From an uncultured Lachnoclostridium sp. (GTDB lineage Bacteria > Bacillota > Clostridia > Lachnospirales > Lachnospiraceae), in the NCBI GenBank assembly GCA_905212635.1, contig CAJMFH010000016.1:1-56015 (forward strand): a DNA stretch of 56,015 nt. Direction: 5' to 3'. The translations under genes and the position numbers were made by a program. Below the pieces are notes generated by a model. It ran no database searches and was not told the DNA's origin. It was given only the letters and a program-made list of their open reading frames with translations. Each line of letters opens with the position of its first letter. Within the stretch, counting starts at the first letter, position 1. This document shows, in pieces, positions 16,175-25,709 of the stretch.

Positions 16175-17248
16175 TTACTTGTTATTTTTCTTAATTGCTT
16201 CCCAAAGACCATTCAGATAAGCGACACCAAGAGCTCGGTCATAAAGTCCGTATCCCGGTCTTGCCTGCTCGCCCCAGATCATACGTCCGTGGTCTGGGCG
16301 GATCACACCATCAAATCCCATGTCGATCAACGCTTTGACAATTTCATACATGTCAAAGTTTCCATCGGAAGAAAGGTGGGATACTTCGTGGAACAAGTCT
16401 TTGTTTTCGTATTTAATATTACGGATGTGCGCAAAATGGATTCTCTCTGCAATTTTCGGATTGCGGATGATCTTAGGAAGATCGTTGTTCAGGTTACTTC
16501 CCAAAGAACCGGTACAGAATGTAAATCCATTGTAAATGCTGCTATTTAAAGAAGCGATCTTAAGAAGGTCGTCTTCACAGGTTACGATACGTGGAAGTCC
16601 AAATACATCCCAAGCCGGATCATCCGGATGAACTGCCATCTTAATCTGATATTTTTCACAGGTTGGCATAATTCCATCGAGGAAATATTTGAAGTTTTCA
16701 CGCAGTTTATCAGCAGTTACATCTTTATATTTGTCAAACAGATCCATGATCTCATCTCTACGGTTTGGCTCCCAGCCCGGCATTACAAAACCACCGCTGG
16801 CTTTTTCAATACGGTCAAACATTTCACTGGCATCAATACCATCAATGATGGAAGAATCGTAAGCAAGTGCCGTAGATCCGTCCTCTAAAGGCATCGCAAG
16901 GTCAGTTCTTGTCCAGTCAAAAACCGGCATGAAGTTGTAGCATACAAGATGAATGCCTGCTTTTCCGACAGCTTCCAAAGATTTACAATAATCTTCGATC
17001 AATTTATCTCTGGTAGGAAGTCCGATTTTGATATCTTCGTGTACATTGATACTTTCAACACCGCACAGTTTAAGACCTTTTGCTTCTACTTCCTGTTTTC
17101 TCTTCATTACGTCTTCATACGTCCAAGCCTCTCCTGCCGGGATATCATGAAGCGCTGTGATAACTCCTGTTACTCCTGGAATCTGGCGAATCTGCTCCAG
17201 AGTTACACTGTCATTTCCTTCGCCATACCATCTTAATGTCATTTCCAT
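16175..17248 (-). CDS. uxuA: D-mannonate dehydratase
   Basis: UxuA dehydrates D-mannonate to 2-keto-3-deoxygluconate. The start LRWYGEGNDSVTLEQIRQIPG, the metal and substrate region MAVHPDDPAWDVFGLPRIV, FCTGSLG, FAHIRN and the C-terminal RPDHGRMIWGE are characteristic. The 357-residue length fits. It lies between aguA and uxuB in one operon, so glucuronate released by AguA can pass through fructuronate and mannonate. No uxaC (glucuronate isomerase) or kdgK/kdgA is in the window; these must lie elsewhere. Confidence 0.95.
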   Translation of the reverse strand: MEMTLRWYGEGNDSVTLEQIRQIPGVTGVITALHDIPAGEAWTYEDVMKRKQEVEAKGLKLCGVESINVHEDIKIGLPTRDKLIEDYCKSLEAVGKAGIHLVCYNFMPVFDWTRTDLAMPLEDGSTALAYDSSIIDGIDASEMFDRIEKASGGFVMPGWEPNRRDEIMDLFDKYKDVTADKLRENFKYFLDGIMPTCEKYQIKMAVHPDDPAWDVFGLPRIVTCEDDLLKIASLNSSIYNGFTFCTGSLGSNLNNDLPKIIRNPKIAERIHFAHIRNIKYENKDLFHEVSHLSSDGNFDMYEIVKALIDMGFDGVIRPDHGRMIWGEQARPGYGLYDRALGVAYLNGLWEAIKKNNK

Positions 17249-17271
17249 AATTCTATTCTTCCTTTCCTTGA

Positions 17272-19296
17272 TTAATCATAAATTTTTCTATTTTTTTCAT
17301 CAGCGATACCGCATTTTCTGTAAAAATACGTATTTACACGGTCGCGCCACTCTTTTGCATTTACAAGTTGTCTCTCAAAGCGTTCAGCCACACAGTCAAA
17401 TGCTCTGTCCGGTACCTTTCCTTTTAATCCCTGCCATGCCTTCTGCATCGCCTCTACTTCTTCCACACCTTCAAAATGAGTATCGTAGATATGCTGGATC
17501 AAAGTCTTTCCAGTTTTTAACATATATGTGTACGGAATATGATGGAAGAAAAGCAACAACTCCTCCGGACATTTTTCCGTATCTGCATAAATACTCCGCC
17601 ACGGCTCATTGTACTGGGAGACATAGCCGGTTCCTTCCATCGTCCGGTCTACCCCGATTCCATGAAGATCCGCACGATGATACGTTCCCCAGCGGTCGTA
17701 TTCGTAGCCATCGACATCCGGTCCGTAATGATAATGTGGTGTTACCATCCAGCCAATGCCAAGCGGTGCATTGTATTTTTCGTAAGTTGCCCACGAACCA
17801 CAGAGCATCGGTACGACAACGTCGGTCACCCCTTTGTCATCTGCAAGAGAAAGCCGGCTCCATTCTTCGGCAATCTCTTCTGCTGTCAGCGTAGTGTCCA
17901 TCGCCAGCCGTCCAAACCCATACAGGTTTGCTGCCGCCAGATCATTTCCGGTCCAGTTCTCATCGTCTCCGGTATTGATAACACCTGCCATCCCGCAATG
18001 GATCTGATTGTAAGCATGTCCGGAAACAACTTTCTCTACGGTCGTACCCTCTCCCTCGCCATACGTATCAAAGGCAAGAATTTCCTTCCACATCGGAATC
18101 AGGTAACAGAGATCAATCTGCTGACCGGTATATTCCTGTGCAATCTGCACTTCCAACATCATATTTGTCTTTTTCAGCCCGCCAAACAATGGGGAAACCG
18201 GCTCGCGAACCTGAAAATCCATCGGACCGTTTTTTATCTGCAAAATGACATTGTCATCGAATGTTCCATCTAATTCCATAAAATGATCGTAGGCTGCTCT
18301 CGCGCGGTCGGTCTTTTTATCGCGCCAGTCCTGTCCGCAGTTATAAACAAAGCATCTCCAAACCACCGTTCCTCCATATGGTTTCAGAACTTTAGCAAGC
18401 ATATTCGCTCCATCTGCATGCGTACGTCCATAAGTAAATGGCCCCGGTCGTCCTTCAGAATCCGCTTTTACAAGAAAACCTCCGAAATTCGGAATCACCT
18501 CATAGACATGCGCCACTGCTTTTTCCCACCAGGCAATTACCTGGGGATCCAGCGGATCCGAAACAGGAATATCACTAAGTTCCATTGGCGCTGCAAAATT
18601 AACACTCATAAACAATTGAATGCCATATCTCGCAAACAGATCCGTATACTGTTTTACCTGTTTCAAATATACATCTGTGATAAGATAGGTTTCTTTCTCA
18701 TGAACATTTACATTATTAATCACGATGGCATTGATCCCAATGGATGCCATCAATCGCGCATACATTTCTGTCCGGTCATTGTAAAGGATCTTATAATCGT
18801 CGTAAAAAAATGATCTTCCGGAATATCCACGTTCAATACTTCCATCCATATCATCCCAATGATTCATCATACGAAGAGGCATAGACGGAATACAATAATA
18901 TGGCATTTTTTCGAAAAGATTATCAAGTGCTGTCATGCGCAGGAACGCAAATACTCCCTGCAACACTGCTGTCTCGGTTCTTCCGGTGATAACAATGCTC
19001 TCCTCTTCCTCATAGATCACAAATGCCTGATCCAATACTTCTTTGCTTTGTCCTTTTCTTTTTTCTTCCGGAAACTCATACTCTTTCTGCACCTGCATAA
19101 AAACAGATGGCTCTTCCAGTATCTCATACGAAATCTCTACGGGTTCCCCCAGCATGGCGCCCATTGCCGTCTGATACTCCCCGGCAATCGTTTGTGCAAT
19201 CTCGCCGGATGCAATCAATACCGGATTCAAATAACATGGTCGGATCTTATCCTTTGGTAATGGCTTATAATCCAGCCAGCATTTTGTATAATTCAT
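17272..19296 (-). CDS. aguA: GH67 alpha-glucuronidase
   Basis: AguA removes (4-O-methyl)glucuronate from the non-reducing end of aldouronic acids produced from glucuronoxylan. The 674-residue length and lack of a signal peptide match intracellular GH67 enzymes. The general acid is Glu281 in KADSEGRPGP. Asp360 (NGPMDFQVREP) and Glu388 (QEYTG) correspond in spacing to the catalytic Asp/Glu pair known in Geobacillus AguA. It leads a three-gene operon with uxuA and uxuB and has its own promoter. The upstream ABC system is the likely importer of its substrate. Confidence 0.96.
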   Translation of the reverse strand: MNYTKCWLDYKPLPKDKIRPCYLNPVLIASGEIAQTIAGEYQTAMGAMLGEPVEISYEILEEPSVFMQVQKEYEFPEEKRKGQSKEVLDQAFVIYEEEESIVITGRTETAVLQGVFAFLRMTALDNLFEKMPYYCIPSMPLRMMNHWDDMDGSIERGYSGRSFFYDDYKILYNDRTEMYARLMASIGINAIVINNVNVHEKETYLITDVYLKQVKQYTDLFARYGIQLFMSVNFAAPMELSDIPVSDPLDPQVIAWWEKAVAHVYEVIPNFGGFLVKADSEGRPGPFTYGRTHADGANMLAKVLKPYGGTVVWRCFVYNCGQDWRDKKTDRARAAYDHFMELDGTFDDNVILQIKNGPMDFQVREPVSPLFGGLKKTNMMLEVQIAQEYTGQQIDLCYLIPMWKEILAFDTYGEGEGTTVEKVVSGHAYNQIHCGMAGVINTGDDENWTGNDLAAANLYGFGRLAMDTTLTAEEIAEEWSRLSLADDKGVTDVVVPMLCGSWATYEKYNAPLGIGWMVTPHYHYGPDVDGYEYDRWGTYHRADLHGIGVDRTMEGTGYVSQYNEPWRSIYADTEKCPEELLLFFHHIPYTYMLKTGKTLIQHIYDTHFEGVEEVEAMQKAWQGLKGKVPDRAFDCVAERFERQLVNAKEWRDRVNTYFYRKCGIADEKNRKIYD

Positions 19297-19331
19297 AGTA
19301 TTTCTCCAATCACTTTCCTTATTCCCTTTCT

Positions 19332-19360
19332 ATTCTATCTTTTTTTTGTCTGTAAATCAA
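19332..19360 (-). promoter_or_regulatory. promoter of aguA-uxuA-uxuB
   Basis: TTGATT (19355-19360), 17 bp, TAGAAT (19332-19337) on the minus strand, downstream of the terminator at 19375-19418. It allows separate control of the enzymes and the transporter. Confidence 0.6.
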
Positions 19361-19374
19361 TACCCTTTTTATAA

Positions 19375-19418
19375 AAAAAGCCGAACAAACCGAGTATTTC
19401 CCGATTTGTCCGGCTTTT
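19375..19418 (-). terminator. strong terminator after the solute-binding protein gene
   Basis: GCCGGACAAATCGGG and CTCGGTTTGTTCGGC pair with few mismatches and are followed on the minus strand by TTTTTTTAT, 28 bases past the stop. Confidence 0.9.
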
Positions 19419-19445
19419 GATTTTTAATCTGCCAAGTTATGCAAA

Positions 19446-20873
19446 TTATTTAGAATGGGAAGCTGCAAAGTTTGCATACTTCTTATTCATATCACTGATC
19501 TTGCTATCCCATTTTGAAGAAATTGCTTCAATCTTCTTCGCAGGAGTTGTAGCACCAGCATATACTGCATAACAGAAATCACCATAATCAAGGTCACTGA
19601 TAAGTGGCAGATAAGATGTCTGAATGTGCTCTGCTTCGTGCATCATTGTCAAAGTCTCATCTACAGCACGATCATCTTTGAACTGATCATAGTATGTCTG
19701 TTTCCAAGCGTCATCCAAGTCATAACCTGGTGTAGGCTCTGTGTAAAGATCGTAAGCAAATGCGATCTTCTCAGCCTCTTCTGCGCTGAAGCAGCTAGGC
19801 ATAACAACGATGTTGTCGTTTGGAGTAGTTTTGTTTGTAGCATCTTTGTTCTTTTCGTTGTATGGGAACATAACGAATCCCCAATCATCTTCCATACTTG
19901 CAAATGCACTGATTTCATAAACTTCAGCTGTCTGCATAGCAACTTCACCATCACGGAATGCAGCTTTATACCAATCCCATGCAGCTCCGTCTGGTTTTGG
20001 CATGATGTAACCCTTGTCCATAAGGCTCATACCCCAGTTCATAGCTTCGAGGAATTCTTTTGTTCCTGTTGCATTCTGGTAGTTTCCGTCTTTGTCACGG
20101 GAAACGAATGTTGCGTTGTTGTTTGCAGCACACATAGGAAGATAGTATTTTGAGAAACTAGCAAGTGCGTACTGATCTGTCTTACCATCTCCATCTGCAT
20201 CTACAGTAAGTTTCTTACAATACTCTTCGAATTTGGACCATGTCCATTTTCCGTCTTTCTGAAGATCGTATGGCTCATCTTCGCCGATACCAGCTTCTTT
20301 CAACATACGTTTGTTGAAGAATACACCACCACGTGGCTCATTCTCAGGGCTCATACCCCAGATACCATTACCGATGCTCATAAGTTCAACAACGGTCTGA
20401 TTCCATTTTTCTTCTGTGAAATCGAACTCAGGAAGTGTTTTCAAGTCATACATCAAACCTTTCATCAAAGGTGCTGAAACCATTTCCTGATACAGATAGA
20501 ACAACTGACAGGAAGGACTGTTTGACATAACGCCGTTTACGTATGTCTCCTGCTGGTCAGTATAGGAGTAAGCACTTTCACGACTGATCTTGAATTTGTA
20601 CTTATCCATGATTTCCTTTCTGTAATCTTCGGTTGCCTTAGCATATTCTGATTCTCCTGTATCCTCAGATGTATACCAGTCACCAATCTTAATGGACATT
20701 CCTCCCAAATCATCAAAAGTTTTTTTGCTGCTGGAAGATCCATTTTCGTCTCCCGTCTTCGCTGTATCGCCACTAGTGGAAGAAGTGTCATCGCCTCCAC
20801 AACCGGTCAGACATCCAACAGCAAGAACTACGGAAAGACCCATTGCAAGCAATTTTTTCATGTTTGCTTTCAT
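19446..20873 (-). CDS. ABC transporter extracellular solute-binding lipoprotein
   Basis: The 475-residue protein has a lipoprotein signal (MKKLLAMGLSVVLAVGC) with the lipobox LTGC and a Ser/Thr/Gly-rich tether. The remainder looks like a family 1 type sugar-binding protein (RGGVFFNKRMLKEAGI, DGKWTWSKFEEYCKKL). AGGAGG stands ten bases before the ATG. It follows two permease genes but is separated from them by a 335-base palindrome-rich region. It precedes aguA, so an aldouronate or xylo-oligosaccharide ligand is likely by context. The ligand cannot be read from sequence. Confidence 0.9.
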   Translation of the reverse strand: MKANMKKLLAMGLSVVLAVGCLTGCGGDDTSSTSGDTAKTGDENGSSSSKKTFDDLGGMSIKIGDWYTSEDTGESEYAKATEDYRKEIMDKYKFKISRESAYSYTDQQETYVNGVMSNSPSCQLFYLYQEMVSAPLMKGLMYDLKTLPEFDFTEEKWNQTVVELMSIGNGIWGMSPENEPRGGVFFNKRMLKEAGIGEDEPYDLQKDGKWTWSKFEEYCKKLTVDADGDGKTDQYALASFSKYYLPMCAANNNATFVSRDKDGNYQNATGTKEFLEAMNWGMSLMDKGYIMPKPDGAAWDWYKAAFRDGEVAMQTAEVYEISAFASMEDDWGFVMFPYNEKNKDATNKTTPNDNIVVMPSCFSAEEAEKIAFAYDLYTEPTPGYDLDDAWKQTYYDQFKDDRAVDETLTMMHEAEHIQTSYLPLISDLDYGDFCYAVYAGATTPAKKIEAISSKWDSKISDMNKKYANFAASHSK

Positions 20874-20900
20874 AATTTTTTTACCTCCTTATTTTTTATC

Positions 20901-21171
20901 GTTACACTGCGCCCGCTGGGACGCAGTGATAACTACATAACTTGAGACATTCGCTCCGGGCTGCCGCCCTTCGCTCAATGTCACTTTTTACATTCGCTCC
21001 GGGCTGCCGCCCTTCGCTCATGATGTTACTCATCAAATACAGGCTTTCTCTCTGGGAGTGGCAGAGGCAAAAAAGCCAAAGGCTTTTCTCAGATATCAAC
21101 TATCTCTGCTTTGCAAGCAAGCTTGCAGCAGTATAGCTGATATCTGAAACTGCTACGCAGTTTTTTGCCTC
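20901..21171. repeat. palindrome-rich structured intergenic element
   Basis: The 335-base gap 20874-21208 is almost filled with hairpins. CACTGCG/CGCAGTG with an inner CCC/GGG lies at 20905-20928. Two exact 30-bp copies (20948-20977 and 20991-21020, beginning CATTCGCTCCGGGCTG) each contain GGG-CTGCCG-CCC. An outer 12-bp stem AGAGGCAAAAAA (21063-21074) / TTTTTTGCCTCT (21160-21171) encloses AAAAGCC/GGCTTTT, CAGATATCA (21090-21098) / TGATATCTG (21139-21147), TGCAAGC/GCTTGCA and AACTGC/GCAGTT. The element lies inside the transporter run, between the second permease and the solute-binding protein. Confidence 0.85.
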
Positions 21172-21208
21172 TCCCCCCTCAATAAATCCTGTGCTTGATT
21201 CGCGTATG

Positions 21209-22207
21209 TTACATCTTGATACCAGACTGGCTCAAACTTTCTACGAAACCTTTCTGGGCAAACAGGTAGATAATGATCAATGGTAAAATTACCATCAATG
21301 TACCTGTTGCGATCATTCCCTGAGAGTAAGCTGTTGTAGCCTTCTTTGCGATACCGCGGACATCCAGATAACTATCCAGTGCTCCGGCGATACCATTTAA
21401 CTTACTGGACAACAGTACAAACTCTGAATTCAAAAACAAGTTTGAATAGAAGGAGTCTGTCCACTGCCATACGTAAGAAAACAGGAAACAAGATGTCAAA
21501 ATTGGTTTTGCATCCGGTAACATGATACGAACGAATGTTGACAATTTTCCACATCCATCCACATAGGCAGCTTCTTCCAATTCTTTCGGAATTCCACGGA
21601 AGAACTGACGAATCATGTAGATGTACAAACCACTCTTCAGACCCATACAGCCAAGACACATCAATGCGTATGGCGTCAGGGAATTCAGCAGGTTTATACC
21701 CGGCTGCCCGGTAATCAATTTAATGATACCAAAAATATCAAAGAATCGGAAATTCAGGAACAGGGACGCCTGAATTGTTGTAGGCGGAACGACGATTACA
21801 AGGATTACCGCAGCGAACCAAAGTCCTTTCAGTGGGAATTTGTAACGTGCAAATCCATAACCTACCAATGTACAGGAAATAATCTGCAATACACTGACAA
21901 GAAGCGAAATCAATGCTGTGTTTGCCAATGCCTGCCAATATTTCATCAAATAAGCAGCAATCTGATAATTGCTCAAAGTAAAATGTCTTGGGATTGCAAC
22001 AATTGTTGAATCATACAAGTCCTGCTCTTCCATGAAACTGATGGAAATTTTGTTCAACAATGGCTGTAAAATCATGAAACATAATCCAAACAACAATACA
22101 AAACGAATGATTTTGTAAAATACATTGAACGATGTCTTTCGCAGTAAGTAGCCATTGGATTTTTTGTTTCGTTCGATAAAGGTCTTTAATTTTTTCTTCT
22201 TATTCAT
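21209..22207 (-). CDS. carbohydrate ABC transporter permease (MalG-like)
   Basis: The 332-residue membrane protein has about six hydrophobic segments and the EAA loop (KELEEAAYVDGCGKLSTFV, then LPDAKP) that docks the ATPase. The C-terminal end ESLSQSGIKM is typical of MalG-type subunits. It overlaps the preceding permease gene by 8 bases, so the two subunits are translationally coupled. No ATPase is encoded nearby. Ligand is inferred to be a xylan-derived oligosaccharide from the neighbouring aguA. Confidence 0.93.
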   Translation of the reverse strand: MNKKKKLKTFIERNKKSNGYLLRKTSFNVFYKIIRFVLLFGLCFMILQPLLNKISISFMEEQDLYDSTIVAIPRHFTLSNYQIAAYLMKYWQALANTALISLLVSVLQIISCTLVGYGFARYKFPLKGLWFAAVILVIVVPPTTIQASLFLNFRFFDIFGIIKLITGQPGINLLNSLTPYALMCLGCMGLKSGLYIYMIRQFFRGIPKELEEAAYVDGCGKLSTFVRIMLPDAKPILTSCFLFSYVWQWTDSFYSNLFLNSEFVLLSSKLNGIAGALDSYLDVRGIAKKATTAYSQGMIATGTLMVILPLIIIYLFAQKGFVESLSQSGIKM

Positions 22208-23111
22208 AATAGTACACCCTCTTAGAAATAATCAGCGAAACAATTCCAAGTATAAGAATTACGCATAGGAAGTATATCCAAGCCATCGCCGAACTAAATC
22301 CATAACTTAACTTTCCTACCTCTTCCGAAATCTTCGTCATAACCTGGTTGTCGGTCTTTAAGAAGAAGTCGATTACGGTATAAACTACGTTTACAAGTAT
22401 CATTGAACTTACCATAGGGAAGGTAATCTTCCAGAAACTTTCCCATGCGGTACATCCCTCAATCTTCGCAGCCTCAAACATACTTGGGGAAATTGTCTGC
22501 AAAGCAGAGAGGAACATGATGATCTGGATACCAGATGCAATCGCGATATCATAAACTTTGTTAATGATATCAAATACATATTGGAACATCCTTGACATCG
22601 GACTGCTGTCTGACGTTACCAGAATGCTCTCAAGCACTCCGGTAACACTGGCATCGTTGGATGTCTCAGATATCATATCTTTCATATCGTTCAACAGTTC
22701 ATTGTTGTACTCAATACCTACAATGACACCGGATGAAAGAATAACCGGAAGGAAGAATATCGCACGGACAAATCCTCTTCCTTTGAAATTCTGATTCAAC
22801 AGCAATGCAATAAAGAAACTGAAGATCAATGTCGCCGGTGTATTTACTACCATTCGCAGCAACTCACTTAATAAGTAAGGTACAAAATCCGGGTCTACGG
22901 TAAAGGCATCTTTGTAATTCTTGATACCAACCCAAGTCATTTCTACACCTTTACCAGCAACAGGAACTACATCATTAAATGTCATTCGCAAAGAACTAAT
23001 CAATGGAACAACCATGAACAGGATAAAACCAAGGATAAATGGTAAAATAAACAAGTATCCCGCTACTGCATTTTTAAATGCAAGCGTCTTTTTCTTCTTC
23101 TGACGTTTCAT
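22200..23111 (-). CDS. sugar ABC transporter permease (MalF-like)
   Basis: The 303-residue protein begins KRQKKKK and has the usual six membrane spans (AGYLFILPFILGFILFMVVP first). The EAA loop is SPSMFEAAKIEGCTAWESFW. An unusually long loop between spans (NNELLNDMKDMISETSNDAS and following) distinguishes it from the second MalF-like subunit of the cluster. It starts directly after the DUF5696 lipoprotein stop and overlaps the MalG-like gene. Together with 21209-22207 it would form one transport channel. Confidence 0.93.
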   Translation of the reverse strand: MKRQKKKKTLAFKNAVAGYLFILPFILGFILFMVVPLISSLRMTFNDVVPVAGKGVEMTWVGIKNYKDAFTVDPDFVPYLLSELLRMVVNTPATLIFSFFIALLLNQNFKGRGFVRAIFFLPVILSSGVIVGIEYNNELLNDMKDMISETSNDASVTGVLESILVTSDSSPMSRMFQYVFDIINKVYDIAIASGIQIIMFLSALQTISPSMFEAAKIEGCTAWESFWKITFPMVSSMILVNVVYTVIDFFLKTDNQVMTKISEEVGKLSYGFSSAMAWIYFLCVILILGIVSLIISKRVYYYE

Positions 23112-25685
23112 TTATTTTCCACCTCCTGTTGTTGTAATAAAGTCTCTCTGTGGAACTTTTGTTCCATTGTAATCATACTCTGCATAGTTATAGTTTACGA
23201 TGACAGACTTACCATTTTCATAAGTTGTCTTATAAACACCATTTGCAAGTTTCTCATGTCCGGTAATGAACTGATTGTAAGTATCACCAAGATTTGTATT
23301 AAACTTCTTATACAATTCAAGGGTTGTATCTTTCCAATCTGTGAAGTTACATGCGTAATACTGTGTATAATCTGTATCCTGTAATACACTGGAAGGCTGA
23401 TTCATAAATGTGAAATACAAGCCTGCGCCAGTCTCAGCAGATTTCAATATCATGTCTGTCTCATCTTCTGAAAGGTTAATAGCGCTTCCGGAATAATTTA
23501 CAAGACCATGAAGTGCGATCTGGTAAAATGGAACAGATTCATCAATAATATTAACCGCTTTGGTATCAATATCCATATCCGTTACATAATCGGAATAAGG
23601 TACTGCATACTGGTTACCGGTTGTCGTCATAACGAGGCTTCCGGATTCCTTCAATGCCTTCATCTTATCCACCTGCATATTCATGGATGCTTCACGAGAC
23701 ACGCGATCTTTTGGATTGTAATCTCCGGCAAGTGTATTACCGATATCTTCAAATCCGACATTCTTCACTCCATAAGAGGATGAGATCGTATTTACATATT
23801 TGTCAATGTTCGCAATCGTATAGGATGGTTTTACCAGATAATATGGATCACAGTTTTCGTAATCTTCATTTGTCTGATAAATAATCGGATCCAGAGTGTA
23901 CAGTTTTGCGATCTCACGGCTTACAAATTTTGCAGCATCGCGGTTGACACCAAATCCATCTCCTAATTTATCTTTCATAACATAAGTGAATTTTGCATTC
24001 ATGAACAGATCAAGACCTTGTGTACTATTTGCATAAGTTGCAAGACTTGATAAGTCACTCTTGCTTCCCAAACGTCCAACCAGTTTTACCTTTGCAGCCG
24101 TTTTCTGCTTCACTCCGGTATTAAACCAGCCGGTATATTTGGCTTTGATATTTTCCACTCCGGCACCTTTCAATTGTTTCAAAATTTCCTGTGCCTGGGA
24201 ATACGTTGTCAAGGCAAGAGAACGAGTAACCGGATAACCAAGAATATGTTCTGTGTTATCTACTGCACCGAGAATTTCTACTGCCATCGGCACCGTGGTA
24301 TCCTCTTTCTTAAGCAGTTCCGGATAACGTTTGGTCAGATAATCACGATAGGTTGATGCAGCACTTACATAATCTGTTTTGTCAGAGAAGATGTAACGCT
24401 GTGTCAATGTCTCTTTTGGAAGACTAGCTTCATAAGAGCGCACTGTTGTATCGGATTTCGAGGAAATATCCATGTTCTCACCATGAATCATCTTATATAC
24501 AAAACGTCCATAGTTGTAACCGTTATCTTTTCCTGCTACATCTGCTTTTACACTGGAGTAAGAACTTCCCTCTTCAGATACGCAGATGAAAGAGCTGGTC
24601 TTTGTCGTATTCGATACTACAAAGGCCGGATACGTTGCTCTTGTTTCATCGACAACCATATCTCTGCTTGTACCATAATCCCAGCCATACATATCCGCAA
24701 GATATGTCTGCTGTGTTGTCTTACCATTGTTGAAGTTGATGATTCCACCACTTCCATCCGGTACAAGAACATATCCGGATTCGTCTGTATTTGCTGCTCC
24801 CATATAAGGAAGAACAGAAAGTTCAACGATCGGATAATCGCTGTTATATTCGATCTTTTCCATTGGCACTTTTACAACCAGCTGGTCATCATCCAATGTA
24901 TACTCAATGGTAATATCGAAGATTGGCTTTCCGGCATTACGGGAAACATTGTATCCCTCACTGTCTTTGTTACGCTGCTCTTCTGTATAACCAACTTTCG
25001 TAAACAATTCTTCCAGCTGTTTTGCCTTGGAATCTGTAATCTTTTCTGACAAGTAATAAATCGGTTCATCTTTCAGATCAGGGAATTTTTCCAATACCTG
25101 CTGAAGTTCTGTATCATCGCCCGCTTCTTTCAACTCGTCATAAACATAATGAACATAGTTACGTGTTACACGGCTCTGATCGGATTTTGGCATCTGATCC
25201 AAAAGCTTTTTCATTGCAGATTCTTTGATGACCAATGGACAGACATACAGTTTTTCGATATCTCCAATGGTATAATGAACTGCTACCGTGTCATCACTCA
25301 CTTTTTCAATCTTGTAATTGCCATCTGCAACAGACTGATTGTAGTTGTTGATATCCTTCTGCGTATCCGTTTTGTTGGAATACTTTACAAGAAGGGTTGC
25401 ATTCAACATGTCTTTTAACTGTCCTTTGGCATTTGCGTAATTTTCGATATCTTCCGCAGAAGGATTGGAACGATATTCTTTTCCGTTTTTCTTATCCTTC
25501 AACAAAAATGTTGTATCGTCTTTATTCACCGTAAGTTCCAAAGAACTATTGCTAATGGTAACTTCCTGACTGTCTTCATTGGTATAAGCAGTCAACTCCT
25601 TATAACCCGAAGATGAATTACCACATCCTACTAATGCGAAGGAAGCCAGCGCAACAACTAAAAGCAAACCAAATTTCTTTTTCAT
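23112..25685 (-). CDS. large DUF5696-type lipoprotein, possible glycosidase-like fold
   Basis: The 857-residue protein starts with a lipoprotein signal (lipobox ALVGCGN). The region around GYVLVPDGSGGIINFNNGK and the later AVEILGAVDNTEHILGYPVT resemble the DUF5696 family. The second half alternates strands and helices (IKAKYTGWFNTG, DLFMNAKFTYVM, GFEDIGNTLAGDY) as in a TIM barrel, which would fit a glycosidase-like or binding role at the cell surface. No catalytic pair can be assigned by eye. It is embedded between YIP1- and permease genes without gaps, so it is probably a working part of the uptake system rather than a bystander. Confidence 0.75.
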   Translation of the reverse strand: MKKKFGLLLVVALASFALVGCGNSSSGYKELTAYTNEDSQEVTISNSSLELTVNKDDTTFLLKDKKNGKEYRSNPSAEDIENYANAKGQLKDMLNATLLVKYSNKTDTQKDINNYNQSVADGNYKIEKVSDDTVAVHYTIGDIEKLYVCPLVIKESAMKKLLDQMPKSDQSRVTRNYVHYVYDELKEAGDDTELQQVLEKFPDLKDEPIYYLSEKITDSKAKQLEELFTKVGYTEEQRNKDSEGYNVSRNAGKPIFDITIEYTLDDDQLVVKVPMEKIEYNSDYPIVELSVLPYMGAANTDESGYVLVPDGSGGIINFNNGKTTQQTYLADMYGWDYGTSRDMVVDETRATYPAFVVSNTTKTSSFICVSEEGSSYSSVKADVAGKDNGYNYGRFVYKMIHGENMDISSKSDTTVRSYEASLPKETLTQRYIFSDKTDYVSAASTYRDYLTKRYPELLKKEDTTVPMAVEILGAVDNTEHILGYPVTRSLALTTYSQAQEILKQLKGAGVENIKAKYTGWFNTGVKQKTAAKVKLVGRLGSKSDLSSLATYANSTQGLDLFMNAKFTYVMKDKLGDGFGVNRDAAKFVSREIAKLYTLDPIIYQTNEDYENCDPYYLVKPSYTIANIDKYVNTISSSYGVKNVGFEDIGNTLAGDYNPKDRVSREASMNMQVDKMKALKESGSLVMTTTGNQYAVPYSDYVTDMDIDTKAVNIIDESVPFYQIALHGLVNYSGSAINLSEDETDMILKSAETGAGLYFTFMNQPSSVLQDTDYTQYYACNFTDWKDTTLELYKKFNTNLGDTYNQFITGHEKLANGVYKTTYENGKSVIVNYNYAEYDYNGTKVPQRDFITTTGGGK

Positions 25686-25709
25686 TCTTAACTTTGCCCT
25701 CCTTCCAAA

